Positions 8,091 through 17,609 of a stretch of 64,000 nucleotides of DNA are shown here, piece after piece. This DNA comes from Bacteroidales bacterium (GTDB lineage Bacteria; Bacteroidota; Bacteroidia; Bacteroidales; P3), in assembly GCA_016280915.1 (NCBI GenBank), contig JAEEHQ010000115.1, positions 1-64,000 of the forward strand, written 5' to 3'. How positions within the stretch are numbered: position 1 is the stretch's first letter; every line of letters begins with the position of its first letter. The translations under genes and the position numbers were made by a program. The notes under the pieces were generated by a model. It made no database searches. It saw nothing but the letters and a program-made list of their open reading frames with translations, and had not been told where the DNA came from.

Positions 8091-9524
8091 CTAATTATTA
8101 TCTTTTTTCAATACTGCAAAAATTATGTTTTTGCCGCCTCCAAACTCCTCATTTTTCATCTCTGAATTGCCATTCTCAAAGGAAATTTGGTCTATTGATG
8201 GTAGCACAGAAAGGAAATATTGCTGCAAATCGCTGATTCTGCGTTCAATAATCATATTATTAAACAACGAATCGGTAGTTTGTTCGCAGAGAAGAGACAA
8301 TTTGAGATGCACCTGGGGATTGTCTCTAAGAAAGTCGGCAAGTGGTGAGAGGGCACGTTTGCCATCGTTGGAAAGCTCAACATCGACCCCTTGGTGGTAG
8401 ATATGGTCGAAAACCATGATACGGTCGAAAGGTAGATAGGCAAGGGTGATGTCGTGGCGATCCTCAGCCACCAGGAAACGCTCGTCGGAACGAATAGCCG
8501 AGGTGGTGGTGGAATAGTTAAAGTAGTTCTTGCAACTGGCGGTAAGCTCATAGCCCACGCCCGGCTGCACAAAGAGACGAAAGTTTCCGTTGTAATCGGA
8601 AATGGTGGAATTGACCTGACGGCCGTTGCGCAGTACGGCAACCTCGGCATTGGGCACAGGACGGCCTTTATCGTCGTCCACCTTGCCGGTAAGCATGACA
8701 CCGTCCAACCGCCCTTGGAAGCAGTAAAGTTCTTGCTTTCCACCCCGATTGGTAACCCAATAGCCAAACTGGAGGGAAGGGTCAACGGCCAGCTCGATGT
8801 CGTTGCTGTCGCTGTTGATGGGAGCTGGTAGCCGCTGGGTTTGGTAGGAACCAAAAAGAATATTGTCGATGGTGCTACCCGGCTTGATATAGACCGCATA
8901 GAAATCGTATGCCGCACCATTTTGCTGCAAATTGGTAGAGTAAATGAGGTAATTGCCATAAAAGACAGGATTCACCTCATTGCCAGGGGTGTTGATTGTA
9001 TTGCCCATGTTGAGGGGTTTGGTCCATTTCTTACCATTCCAGAAAGAGCACCATAGGTCGAAACCTCCCAGCCCCACTTTGTTCTGCGAAGAAAAGACCA
9101 TCATCTTGCCATCGGAGGAAAAGGTAGGGTGGTAGAGTGCCATATTCCAGCTATTGGCATCCACTTGACGGTTTTTGCGGCCCCGGTCTTTGACATGGAC
9201 ATAGAGACCGTAGCGTCCGCTGGAGGCATCCATGCGGGAGAAATAGAGCAGGCTATCATACGGATTACGCACCACATAGCTGAAATCGGAACCCAGATAG
9301 TGGGCGAGGGTATCAGGCCTGAGCATGTAAACCATGCCTCCGGACATTTCTGAGCCCACCATAACGCCATTGCTGCATCCATAAAGATGCCCATCAACCA
9401 CGGTGAGGTTTTTAAGGCCCCACGATAGTTTGACATTATCCTGTGGAATAACTGTGATGGGCCGCTGAGCCTGCAGGACAAATGCGGTAAGCAAAAGGGT
9501 CAAGTAGATGGCATTCTTTTTCAT
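8091..9524 (-). CDS. PorE-like secreted protein: beta-propeller, carboxypeptidase-regulatory and OmpA-like domains
   Basis: About 477 residues from the ATG at 9524 (MKKNAIYLTLLLTAFVLQAQ, a signal peptide). A start at 9548 is also open but would overlap lon. Domains in order: PD40/WD40-like propeller repeats at about 30-270 (YHPTFSSDGKMMVFSSQNK, GGFDLW, NEVNPVFYGNYLIYSTN), a CarboxypepD_reg Ig-like domain near 275-350 (GKVDDDKGRPVPNAEVAVLRNG), and a C-terminal stretch with the OmpA fold pattern (ELSNDGKRALSPLADFLRDN, then ERRISDLQQYFLS). That stretch lacks the usual peptidoglycan-binding Asp and Arg. The order matches PorE of the type IX secretion system minus its TPR region, so PorE-like is a fair label, but no other secretion gene is in the window. 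Confidence 0.72.
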   Translation of the reverse strand: MKKNAIYLTLLLTAFVLQAQRPITVIPQDNVKLSWGLKNLTVVDGHLYGCSNGVMVGSEMSGGMVYMLRPDTLAHYLGSDFSYVVRNPYDSLLYFSRMDASSGRYGLYVHVKDRGRKNRQVDANSWNMALYHPTFSSDGKMMVFSSQNKVGLGGFDLWCSFWNGKKWTKPLNMGNTINTPGNEVNPVFYGNYLIYSTNLQQNGAAYDFYAVYIKPGSTIDNILFGSYQTQRLPAPINSDSNDIELAVDPSLQFGYWVTNRGGKQELYCFQGRLDGVMLTGKVDDDKGRPVPNAEVAVLRNGRQVNSTISDYNGNFRLFVQPGVGYELTASCKNYFNYSTTTSAIRSDERFLVAEDRHDITLAYLPFDRIMVFDHIYHQGVDVELSNDGKRALSPLADFLRDNPQVHLKLSLLCEQTTDSLFNNMIIERRISDLQQYFLSVLPSIDQISFENGNSEMKNEEFGGGKNIIFAVLKKDNN

Positions 9525-9531
9525 ACTGTCA

Positions 9532-11997
9532 TTATTTCTCGAAAGCAATAGGCAGGGCCTCTTTCATCTCACGAATGTAATGGAATGTGAGGCCAGCAAG
9601 ATACTCTTGCGGAATATCCTCGATGTCGCGTCGGTTATCTTCGCATAGGATGAGGTCGGTAATGCCGGCACGCTTGGCAGCAAGGATTTTCTCCTTTATG
9701 CCACCCACAGGTGTCACCTGTCCCCGAAGGGTAATCTCACCCGTCATGGCAACGGTAGGGATGACCCGTTTCTGCGTGAAGGCGGAGACCATTGCCACAA
9801 ACATGGTAATGCCCGCCGAGGGGCCATCCTTGGGAGTGGCTCCTTCAGGCACATGGATGTGGATGTTGCTATTCTCCACCTTCTCCATATCCACACCAAA
9901 ATGGTCGGCATTAGACTTGAGGTATTCGAATGCCAAGGTTGCCGACTCCTTCATGACATCGCCAAGATTACCTGTCATGGTGAGCGTCCCCTTGCCCTTG
10001 CTAATGCTAGACTCGATAAAGAGAATTTCGCCTCCCACTTGGGTCCAAGCCAGACCTGTGACTACGCCCACCTTAGGCTCATTGCCACGACGTTCGCTAT
10101 TGTGGATGGGGAGGCCGAGTATTTCTTTCAGCTCAGAAGCCTGGATGGTCTTGTTGATTTTCTGTCCATCGGCCAATTGCACGGCACGGCGACGGATAAT
10201 CTTAGCTATTGTCTTCTCCAACTGGCGCACGCCACTCTCCCTCGTATAGTCGTTGATAATAGTGGTCAGCAACTCATTACTAAACTTAAGGGAATGGCGA
10301 TCAAAGCCGTGCTCAACCAATTGGCGGGGGATAAGATGACGCTGGGCTATTTCCAGCTTCTCCTCAAGAATATAACCACTCAGGTCTATCACCTCCATAC
10401 GGTCAAGCAGAGCGGGCTGTATGGTGCTGAGGGAATTGGCTGTTGCGACAAAGAGGACCTTGGAGAGGTCATAGTCCAGGTCGAGGTAGTTGTCGTGGAA
10501 AGCGTTGTTCTGCTCGGGGTCCAGCACCTCAAGGAGAGCTGAGGTGGGGTCACCGTTGTGGCTCATACCCTGCACCTTGTCTATCTCGTCAAGCACAAAG
10601 ACAGGGTTGCTGACACCTGCTTTCTTGATACTCTGGATGATACGGCCAGGCATGGCACCCACATAGGTTTTGCGGTGTCCGCGTATTTCGGCCTCATCGT
10701 GCAGACCACCTAAGGCCACACGCACATACTTGCGCTTCATGGCGGCCGCAATGCTCTTGCCCAAAGAGGTCTTGCCCGTGCCCGGAGGACCCACAAGGCA
10801 GAGAATGGGGCTCTTCATATCGCCCTTGAGGCTGAGAACAGCGATATATTCGACGATGCGTTCCTTCACCTTTTCCATGCCATAGTGGTCTTTGTCGAGC
10901 ACCTTCATGGCATGGGAGGTGCGGAGGTCATCCTTGCTATATTTCTCCCAAGGGAGGTCGAGGAGCAGCTCGGCATAATTGATTTCAACGGTGTAATCGG
11001 GGGTCTGCGGCGGGGTACGGCGCAGTTTCTCGATGCTGTGCATAAAAGCATCATCGGCAGCCTTGGGCCATTTTTTCTTTGCCGCACGCTCCTGCAAGTG
11101 CTGTATCTCTTGGTCAGCAGGTGAGCCACCCAGTTCATCCTGAATGACACGCATCTGCTGATTGAGGAAATACTCACGTTGCTGGCGGTCCATCTCTTGG
11201 CGGGTTTTGTCCTGTATGTCCTCGCGCAAACGGAAGTACTCCTGCTCGTTGTCAATAAACTCCAGCACCATCTCGGCACGGCGTTCATAGCCAAAGCAGT
11301 CAAGAAGCATCTGCTTGTCGTTGCTTGAAACGTCCAAATGGGAGGCCACATAGTTGACCAGGATGCGGTCGCTACCGATGTTGCTCAACGAGCTGATCAC
11401 ATCCTTGGCGGCCAAGCCCCTACCATTACTTTTCTTCTGTTGCAGCTCGGCATAGCGTTTGCGGATAGCGCTAACCTGACTATGAAAAGCACGGGGGTGC
11501 TCCTCTTTGATGTTTTCGTTCAGCAGGGTGGCACGTCCCATATAATAGGGTTCGGTGCGGGTGATGGTCTCGAGGCTGCACTTCATGGTGCCCTGAACAA
11601 CGGCCATGCATTCGCCCCGTGGCATCTCAATCACCCGCAGCACACGGGCGATGACACCAATGTTGTAGATATCTTCAATTGTGGGGTTGTCTACATCGTT
11701 GCGCTGGGTGCAGGCGATGATACGCAGTCCCTTGCGCTCGGCTTGGCGTACCAAAACCAGCGAACTCTTGCGGCCCACAGAGATAGGCATCACCACACCA
11801 GGGAACAACACATTGCTGCGGATGGGCAGCAAAGGCATCTCATCGGGGACACTATCCTCGAACAGCAGGAACGATTCGTCATCTTTGGAAACCAAAGGTA
11901 TAATTTCGGCTCTTGGAGCCATGTTGTCATCGGCAGAAAGTTCGTCAAGTTCTAAATCCATCTCTAATCTTTCTTCTGGAGTATTATATTTCTTCAT
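9532..11997 (-). CDS. lon: ATP-dependent protease Lon
   Basis: 821 residues with the complete LonA plan: N-terminal substrate domain (LPIRSNVLFPGVVMPISVGR near 58), a coiled helical region, the AAA+ module with Walker [14 protein letters not shown] near 402 and Walker B VFVLDEIDKV, and the C-terminal Ser-Lys protease domain (KDGPSAGIT near 727, GGIKEKILAAKRAG near 765). It degrades misfolded and regulatory proteins in the cytoplasm. The N-terminus has about 45 extra acidic residues before the domain, common in Bacteroidota. The PorE-like gene starts just beyond its stop, so the two may share a transcript. Confidence 0.97.
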   Translation of the reverse strand: MKKYNTPEERLEMDLELDELSADDNMAPRAEIIPLVSKDDESFLLFEDSVPDEMPLLPIRSNVLFPGVVMPISVGRKSSLVLVRQAERKGLRIIACTQRNDVDNPTIEDIYNIGVIARVLRVIEMPRGECMAVVQGTMKCSLETITRTEPYYMGRATLLNENIKEEHPRAFHSQVSAIRKRYAELQQKKSNGRGLAAKDVISSLSNIGSDRILVNYVASHLDVSSNDKQMLLDCFGYERRAEMVLEFIDNEQEYFRLREDIQDKTRQEMDRQQREYFLNQQMRVIQDELGGSPADQEIQHLQERAAKKKWPKAADDAFMHSIEKLRRTPPQTPDYTVEINYAELLLDLPWEKYSKDDLRTSHAMKVLDKDHYGMEKVKERIVEYIAVLSLKGDMKSPILCLVGPPGTGKTSLGKSIAAAMKRKYVRVALGGLHDEAEIRGHRKTYVGAMPGRIIQSIKKAGVSNPVFVLDEIDKVQGMSHNGDPTSALLEVLDPEQNNAFHDNYLDLDYDLSKVLFVATANSLSTIQPALLDRMEVIDLSGYILEEKLEIAQRHLIPRQLVEHGFDRHSLKFSNELLTTIINDYTRESGVRQLEKTIAKIIRRRAVQLADGQKINKTIQASELKEILGLPIHNSERRGNEPKVGVVTGLAWTQVGGEILFIESSISKGKGTLTMTGNLGDVMKESATLAFEYLKSNADHFGVDMEKVENSNIHIHVPEGATPKDGPSAGITMFVAMVSAFTQKRVIPTVAMTGEITLRGQVTPVGGIKEKILAAKRAGITDLILCEDNRRDIEDIPQEYLAGLTFHYIREMKEALPIAFEK

Positions 11998-12107
11998 TTA
12001 AAACGTATAATAGCACATAAACAATTCATTCTTCCATACCTCACGCTCGCGCGCAATAGGTGTTCTGCATTACTATTATACGCAATAAGGAATAAAAAGT
12101 TTCAGTT

Positions 12108-12563
12108 TTATTTATTCTTGTCCTCGTGTTTTTTTTCAACGTAGATCTCAATATTTTTGACAATCCAGTTGATGGAGACTACCGCGGCAACGGCGATGGC
12201 AGCCTGCCGCCACATGCCGTAGCCACAAAGACAGCCAACGGCAGCACTACACCAAATGGTGGCAGCACTACCCAGTCCGTGGATGGAGAAGCCATCCTTC
12301 ATGATGACACCGGCTCCAAGGAAGCCGATGCCGGTGACCACTTGCGAGAGGACACGCAAATTGTCGTTATTAACCAAACCACCACTTTGGATAGCAGCGG
12401 TGATAACACTTTCGGAAATCAGTATAAAGATGCAGGCACCCACAGAAACCAGCGAGTTCACCGCCAGGCCTGCATTGCGCTTACGCAACTGACGTTCGAT
12501 GCCGATGAGAATACCGGCAAGCATGGCACAGAGGAGTCGGTTGAGGAAAACTTCTAATGGCAT
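12108..12563 (-). CDS. MgtC/SapB family membrane protein
   Basis: 151 residues with four membrane segments and the family signatures LAGILIGIERQLRKRNAGL near 15-35, SVGACIFILIS, and TGIGFLGAGVIMKDG near 85-100, followed by GLGSAATIWCSAAVG. The basic motif ERQ..R and the acidic/Gly motif are conserved through the family. MgtC relatives are linked to magnesium limitation and ATP synthase control in Enterobacteria; the role of this short form, which lacks MgtC's C-terminal ACT-like domain, is unknown. Stands alone between lon and rsmI. Confidence 0.9.
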   Translation of the reverse strand: MPLEVFLNRLLCAMLAGILIGIERQLRKRNAGLAVNSLVSVGACIFILISESVITAAIQSGGLVNNDNLRVLSQVVTGIGFLGAGVIMKDGFSIHGLGSAATIWCSAAVGCLCGYGMWRQAAIAVAAVVSINWIVKNIEIYVEKKHEDKNK

Positions 12564-12734
12564 GTTTCTTTCATTTTATGGGAAGTGACGAGGGAAGTTA
12601 CAATTGTCAGCTATTAGTTTTTGTTTGTCGGATTGTACTTTTACTTGGGAGTTGGTGATAAAAAAAATACCTATTCTATCTACAACATCTTTTCAAGTTA
12701 GAGTTTCACAAATAGGTGGGGAAAAAGGTGAGCA

Positions 12735-13400
12735 CTATTCTCCGCTAAGGACGACCACAATCTCGCCTTTCACCTCTTTGGTGGAAAAGAGCGTATGGAC
12801 TTCGCGGAGGGTTCCACGAACGGTCTCGGCGTGCAGTTTGCTAATCTCGCGAGAAACACTCACCTGACGCTCTTCGCCCAATACCGCCATCAGTTCCTCC
12901 AAGAGTTTGACCAAACGGTAAGGCGACTCATAGATAACCATCGTGCGGGTCTCTCCGGACAATTGGTTCACAGCGGTTTGACGCCCTTTCTTGTGGGGTA
13001 GGAAACCCAAAAAGACAAAGCGGTCGCAGGGCAATCCGCTGTCTACCAAGGCGGGGACAAAAGCTGTTGCACCTGGGAGGGTCTCTACTGGAATGTCGTT
13101 TTTGACACATTCGCGCACCAACAAAAAGCCGGGGTCGCTGATGCCTGGAGTGCCCGCGTCGGTAACCAGGGCTATGGTCATTCCGCTCAACAAACGGTCA
13201 ACCACGCTTTGCAACGTTTGGTGCTCATTAAAGATATGGTAGGACTGCAGCGGTGTGTTGATACCATAATGCTGCAGCACCACCCTCGAGGTACGGGTGT
13301 CCTCTGCCAAGATAAGATCTGCCCCCTTGAGCACCTCGACGGCACGATAAGTCATGTCGCCGAGGTTGCCAACAGGAGTGGGGACTAAATAGAGTTTCAT
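12735..13400 (-). CDS. rsmI: 16S rRNA 2'-O-ribose C1402 methyltransferase RsmI
   Basis: 221 residues of the tetrapyrrole methylase fold: MKLYLVPTPVGNLGDMTYRAVEVL at the start, LILAEDTRTSRVVLQHYGI, the SAM-binding VTDAGTPGISDPG near 80-92, and PGATAFVPALVDSGLPCDRFVFLGFLP. The enzyme methylates the ribose of C1402 in 16S rRNA using SAM. The C-terminal helical domain found in some homologues is short or absent here; the protein ends with the IVVVLSGE strand. Its start overlaps the yebC stop by four bases, so both are translated from one message. Confidence 0.95.
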   Translation of the reverse strand: MKLYLVPTPVGNLGDMTYRAVEVLKGADLILAEDTRTSRVVLQHYGINTPLQSYHIFNEHQTLQSVVDRLLSGMTIALVTDAGTPGISDPGFLLVRECVKNDIPVETLPGATAFVPALVDSGLPCDRFVFLGFLPHKKGRQTAVNQLSGETRTMVIYESPYRLVKLLEELMAVLGEERQVSVSREISKLHAETVRGTLREVHTLFSTKEVKGEIVVVLSGE

Positions 13401-14140
13401 TCGTCTTCTTCGAAATCGTCGGGAATCTCCATGTCGTGGAAGACATTGGTGACATCGTCGTCCTCTTCGAGCAGGTTGATGACCTTCAAGACCTTGCGGA
13501 TAGAGTCTTCATCAATCTCGCGGGTGGTGTTGGGAATACGCTGCAGCTCGGCACTCTCGCAATCGATATGCAACTCTTCCAGCATTTTCACCATGTTGCC
13601 AAAGTCCTCATAGGCAGTGTAGAGGGTCAGGTAATCGTCGTCGACCTCCATCTCTTCCAGACCACCGTCAATCAAAGTCATCTCCAACTCTTCAATATTC
13701 ATGTCGGGTTTGCGGGGAATCACAAATACGCCCTTGCGGGTGAAGAGGAAGCTGAGGCTGCCGTTGGTTTCCATGGTGCCACCGTTCTTGTTCATAATAC
13801 TACGAACGTTGGCAACGGTACGCATATTGTTGTCGGACAGACATTCAATAAACAGGGCGATACCGTGGGCTACATGACACTCGAAAGTAATCTCCTGAAG
13901 CACAGCGGCATCCTTATCGCTAGCCTTGTTGATAGCACGCATCAAGGTGTCTTTGGGCATGTTGCAGCCGCGAGCATTCTGCACGAGCAGACGCAGACGG
14001 GGGTTACTCTCGGGATCAGGACCGCCTTCGCGAACGGCTACGGCTACCTCTTTCAGAATTTTCGAATACTGTTTGGAGCGCTTGGCATCTGCTGCACCTT
14101 TGGCTCTCTTAATCTTTGACCATTTGTTGTGTCCTGACAT
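13397..14140 (-). CDS. yebC: YebC/PmpR (TACO1) family protein
   Basis: 247 residues, beginning MSGHNKWSKIKRAKGAADAK, the classic opening. Other conserved parts are FSKILKEV-like YSKILKEVAVAVREGGPDPE, NPRLRLLVQNARGCNMPKDT, and the domain NVRSIMNKNGGTMETNGSLSFLF. The family was long called transcriptional regulators; recent work links YebC/TACO1 to translation through proline-rich stretches. The acidic tail (EEDDDVTNVFHDMEIPDDFEEDE) is typical of Bacteroidota versions. First gene of the yebC-rsmI pair. Confidence 0.95.
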   Translation of the reverse strand: MSGHNKWSKIKRAKGAADAKRSKQYSKILKEVAVAVREGGPDPESNPRLRLLVQNARGCNMPKDTLMRAINKASDKDAAVLQEITFECHVAHGIALFIECLSDNNMRTVANVRSIMNKNGGTMETNGSLSFLFTRKGVFVIPRKPDMNIEELEMTLIDGGLEEMEVDDDYLTLYTAYEDFGNMVKMLEELHIDCESAELQRIPNTTREIDEDSIRKVLKVINLLEEDDDVTNVFHDMEIPDDFEEDE

Positions 14141-14195
14141 AAAATTAAACTTTTTATATATTAATACAATATTATTTGTTTGCTTACCCTTGGAG

Positions 14196-14882
14196 TTAGG
14201 ATAAATAAAATTTCAGATAGGTGATGGGCTTACCCTCGGCAAGGAACATCCGCTCGTAGAAAGTCTGCGTCATCTGAGCCTCCTGCAACGAAGGTATCTC
14301 AGGATGGTCGGCAGCCGGTGTGGCATAGAGGTCCTGTGTGGCATATTCAACACGGTAGCCACCAGCAGGAATCACCTCGTTGAGTGTGTAGTCATGCAGC
14401 TCCTGCGAGTCGGTTTTCAGGTGGATGGGGGCTCCCGGACGGAGGAAATGCTTGTAATAGCTGAGAAAACGCTCGCTGGTGAGCCTCTTCATCTCCTTCT
14501 TGGGCTGAGGGTCGGGGAATGTAATCCAAATCTCCGAAACCTCCTCTGGTGCGAAGAATTGCTCTATCAACTCTATGCGGGTGCGGAGGAAAGCCACGTT
14601 GTGCATCTGCTCCTCATTGCTGGTTTTGGCACCACGCCACATGCGGGCTCCTTTAATGTCCACCCCGATATAGTTGCGGTCGGGATGGATACGAGCCAAT
14701 GCCACAGTATAATCGCCTTTGCCACACCCCAACTCCAACGTGATGGAATTGTCGTTAGCAAAGAAGCTGTTCCATCTGCCACGGAGGGCAAAGCCCTGCT
14801 CTTTCAGCATCTCGTATGAGACCTGAAAGAGGTTAGGGAAGGTGAGATTTTCAGCGAAGCGTTCTAACTTGTGGTGTCCCAT
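14196..14882 (-). CDS. trmB: tRNA (guanine-N7-)-methyltransferase TrmB
   Basis: 228 residues. The SAM-binding motif LELGCGKGDYTVALAR lies near 50-65, followed by NYIGVDIKGARMWRGAK. The tRNA/catalytic signature EIWITFPDPQPKKEMKRLTS is near 136-155, and HLKTDSQELHDYTL near 178. TrmB methylates G46 in the variable loop of tRNAs. The N-terminal part MGHHKLERFAEN... is the usual Bacteroidota extension. It ends before the SPOR protein in the same leftward run; the intervening gap to that gene is only about 20 bases, with the SPOR gene downstream of kdsB. Confidence 0.95.
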   Translation of the reverse strand: MGHHKLERFAENLTFPNLFQVSYEMLKEQGFALRGRWNSFFANDNSITLELGCGKGDYTVALARIHPDRNYIGVDIKGARMWRGAKTSNEEQMHNVAFLRTRIELIEQFFAPEEVSEIWITFPDPQPKKEMKRLTSERFLSYYKHFLRPGAPIHLKTDSQELHDYTLNEVIPAGGYRVEYATQDLYATPAADHPEIPSLQEAQMTQTFYERMFLAEGKPITYLKFYLS

Positions 14883-14903
14883 TCGTTTTGGTTCTTGTGG
14901 GTA

Positions 14904-16778
14904 TTATTCGTTGAAATTCTTGATAGAAACGGGACCTTGGTACCAACCCTTGATATGATTCTCCATGGCCTGAGCAGCGGTGAGCGTGGGTGCGGAACCC
15001 ATGCTGATGTAGTAGCCGCCAGACTTACTGATGATGTAGGCATCGCTACCCAGTTTCTTCAGCTGGTTGGCCAGTTTGTTGGCCTTTTTCTTATCGGTAG
15101 CAAAACCTGCAATGATGTCATAGCCCTGCTTGCTGTTGCGGAAAGTAGGAGCCTCGGGGACGGTCTCTTCGAAGGGACGGTCGACGAGCGACTTGTATTG
15201 GTTGCCCTTGTCTTTGCCAGCAGCGCCCTTGTTGGTCAATCCGAAACCATCGGCATGCAAGCCAAGCCGCACAACCAAGTCATCCAATATATTTTCCAGC
15301 AGTTCCACATCCATCAATTCTCCCTGCACCTTGTACTGGTAATAGCGACTGCCCCAAGCCTTATAGCTGTTGAGATGGCTGTTCATCCAGAAATCGTTGT
15401 AGGGATGGAAACGCTTGGTACTCATGCCGGGCACCATCAACTCATGCAGACGCTCGTTGGCATACTGGTCGATGCTGTTCATCATGGGTGCAAAAGCGTT
15501 GCTATAGTGACGTGCCAGCAGGAAGTTGTGGATATATTCTGACATGTACACATGCACGTTGTTAACTGTGTTGGCAATTCTGTTCTCATCGAATTCCTGC
15601 AGGTTGAGCATATCCATGTCGAGATTGCCCATTGGCAACAGGTCAGAAGCATCATAACGGCTCCAATTCACCTCCTTGGCATAGCTGTCGACACCATCGT
15701 TCTGACCGCCTCTGTTGATAAAGTAGTAGATGGCGCAACCAATCAAAGCCAGCAGGAGCAACAGGACAATCCATAGCCAGCCGCGTTTCTTCTCTTTCTT
15801 CTCCTTGTCCTCGACATGGGCGAGAGGAACAGGAGTGCCAACGGTCTGTATCTCTTTCTTCTCGGCCTTGGCGGCAGCTTTCTCGCGCTGACGGAGGGCT
15901 TTGTCGGCCTCCTTGGCAGCAGCCTCTTTCTCCTTTGCCAGCAGAGCAGCCTTCTTGGCAGTCTCCTTCTCAGCCTTTTCAGCAGCCTTGCGAGCCTCCT
16001 TCTCAGCCTTGGCAGCAGCCTTCTCGGCACGGCGGGCCTCCTTGGCAGTCTTGGGAGAAGCGGGAATCTCGTCCAGCATCTTCTTCACCTCCGACAGATG
16101 TTCAGCCGAAGCGCTGGCAGCGGCAGTAGTAGCAGCGGCAGCGGCGGCAGCAACCACAGGTTCTATGACGGGTTTGGGCGTAGGCTCTTCCACCTTCTTG
16201 GGTTCGGGTGCAGGCGTGGGCTCCACAACCTTAGGCTCCGGCTTGGGCTCGGGTTTAGGAGCGGGAGCGGGGGCAGGTGCGGGTGCGGGCACAGGCTCTG
16301 GCGCGGGAGAAGGCTCAGCCGGTTTCTCAAAGGCGGCAAAGGGGTCCTCCACATTCTTGGGAGTATAGGTAGCCACATTCTCCAAAGGCTGCTCGCGACG
16401 CTTGTCGGCATCGAGGTCGAGACCTTCCTTGGCATCGAAGACCACCTTATTGCCCATGCGGTGCATCGTTCCGATACCGCTGAACTCGTGGCCCTTGGGG
16501 TCACGCTGAAGTTTATCGTTCAGGGCACCCACATAGTTCTTCCACATCATTTCTGCAATCTCCACAGTCACGCACTCGCTCTCGGCAATCTTGCGGATGA
16601 TGGCCTGGTTGCCACTCTGGGTGTTGTTCATCACCACGGTGCGGCGGGCAGGATAATAGGTGCCAGAAGCGGCATCGTGATGGGCGCTCACGGTGCTGCT
16701 GGTCAGGGTTCCCATGCCTGGGAATTCCACTACATTTCCTTCTTTGATGAATTCTACGATAAGATCAGTTATATTCAT
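14904..16778 (-). CDS. HU-like domain / transmembrane / SPOR domain protein
   Basis: 624 residues in a distinctive order. Residues 1-125 form an HU-like (CCDC81-type prokaryotic) domain pair (MNITDLIVEFIKEGNVVEFP ... TMHRMGNKVVFDAKEG). Then comes a Pro/Glu/Ala linker (about 150-215), an Ala/Lys/Glu coiled coil with tandem EKAAAKAEKEARKA-like blocks (about 240-310), one membrane helix at about 334-356 (WLWIVLLLLLALIGCAIYYF), a periplasmic region, and a C-terminal SPOR domain at about 548-620 (DIIAGFATDKKKANKLANQL ... GGYYISMGSAPT). SPOR domains bind denuded glycan at division septa; the cytoplasmic HU-like part could touch DNA or protein. A link between septum and nucleoid is an inference. Confidence 0.85.
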   Translation of the reverse strand: MNITDLIVEFIKEGNVVEFPGMGTLTSSTVSAHHDAASGTYYPARRTVVMNNTQSGNQAIIRKIAESECVTVEIAEMMWKNYVGALNDKLQRDPKGHEFSGIGTMHRMGNKVVFDAKEGLDLDADKRREQPLENVATYTPKNVEDPFAAFEKPAEPSPAPEPVPAPAPAPAPAPKPEPKPEPKVVEPTPAPEPKKVEEPTPKPVIEPVVAAAAAAATTAAASASAEHLSEVKKMLDEIPASPKTAKEARRAEKAAAKAEKEARKAAEKAEKETAKKAALLAKEKEAAAKEADKALRQREKAAAKAEKKEIQTVGTPVPLAHVEDKEKKEKKRGWLWIVLLLLLALIGCAIYYFINRGGQNDGVDSYAKEVNWSRYDASDLLPMGNLDMDMLNLQEFDENRIANTVNNVHVYMSEYIHNFLLARHYSNAFAPMMNSIDQYANERLHELMVPGMSTKRFHPYNDFWMNSHLNSYKAWGSRYYQYKVQGELMDVELLENILDDLVVRLGLHADGFGLTNKGAAGKDKGNQYKSLVDRPFEETVPEAPTFRNSKQGYDIIAGFATDKKKANKLANQLKKLGSDAYIISKSGGYYISMGSAPTLTAAQAMENHIKGWYQGPVSIKNFNE

Positions 16779-16786
16779 AAGGTATA

Positions 16787-17572
16787 TTATTTTTTCTTGT
16801 TTAGCAAAAATTGTTCGGCAGCGGCAAGGTCCTCGGGGGTGTCGATGCCAATATTGGCCTGTTGGGTGGTACGAACCTGAATTCGGTAGCCATTCTCCAG
16901 CCAGCGCAGCTGTTCCAGCGACTCGCTCATCTCCAACGGAGAGGGTTGCAGTTCAACCACCTTTTTAAGTACTTCGGAGCGGAAAGCATAGATGCCCACA
17001 TGCTTGAAATAGGGTTGACGTTCAAGCCATTCTCCCTGGTCAACGCCACGCAGGTAAGGAATGGGCTGACGGCTGAAATAGATGGCCCTGTCTTCCTTTC
17101 CACAAACCACTTTGACATTGTTGGGCGAAAGCAGCTCCTGCTGACTGCTGATGGCCGTTTTGAGGGTGGCAATCTGGGTAGAAGCGTCAGCAAAGCAGCC
17201 TACCAAAGAAGCGAGCTGACTCTGCTGGACGAAAGGCTCGTCGCCCTGCACGTTGACAACCACATCATAGTAGCAACCCTGCGCCTCGAGGTTGCGAAGC
17301 ACCTCGCCGCAGCGGTCGGTGCCGCTCCTGTGCTGGCTGCTGGTCATCATGGCCTTGCCTCCAAACTGACGCACAGCTTCGACAATGCGTTGGTCGTCGG
17401 TGGCAACCATGGCCTCGGTGATGACACTTGCGCCCGTGTTGTCGCCGTCGCCACAGCAGGCAGCATGCTCCCACACCCACTGGATAATGGGCTTGCCGGC
17501 CAGTAAGGCCAGCGGTTTGCCGGGGAAACGGGTCGAAGCGTAGCGGGCAGGTATAACGGCAAGTACTTTCAT
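16787..17572 (-). CDS. kdsB: 3-deoxy-manno-octulosonate cytidylyltransferase
   Basis: 261 residues: VIPARYASTRFPGKPLALLAGKPII at the start is the nucleotide-binding signature of CMP-KDO synthetases. VVNVQGDEPFV near 110 carries the metal-binding Asp, and YFSRQPIPYLRG and HVGIYAFRSEVL are conserved. The enzyme activates KDO with CTP for the lipopolysaccharide inner core. The C-terminal end GIDTPEDLAAAEQFL is standard. Its stop lies eight bases before the HU/SPOR gene, so they probably share a transcript. Confidence 0.96.
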   Translation of the reverse strand: MKVLAVIPARYASTRFPGKPLALLAGKPIIQWVWEHAACCGDGDNTGASVITEAMVATDDQRIVEAVRQFGGKAMMTSSQHRSGTDRCGEVLRNLEAQGCYYDVVVNVQGDEPFVQQSQLASLVGCFADASTQIATLKTAISSQQELLSPNNVKVVCGKEDRAIYFSRQPIPYLRGVDQGEWLERQPYFKHVGIYAFRSEVLKKVVELQPSPLEMSESLEQLRWLENGYRIQVRTTQQANIGIDTPEDLAAAEQFLLNKKK

Positions 17573-17609
17573 CTTATTCTATCGTGAGTTGTGAGTGGCT
17601 CTGGAGTGG

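Noticed and set aside
15816..16880. Gly/Leu/Ser-rich 354-residue rightward ORF
   Set aside because: Shadow of the Ala/Lys/Pro-rich HU/SPOR gene on the opposite strand.
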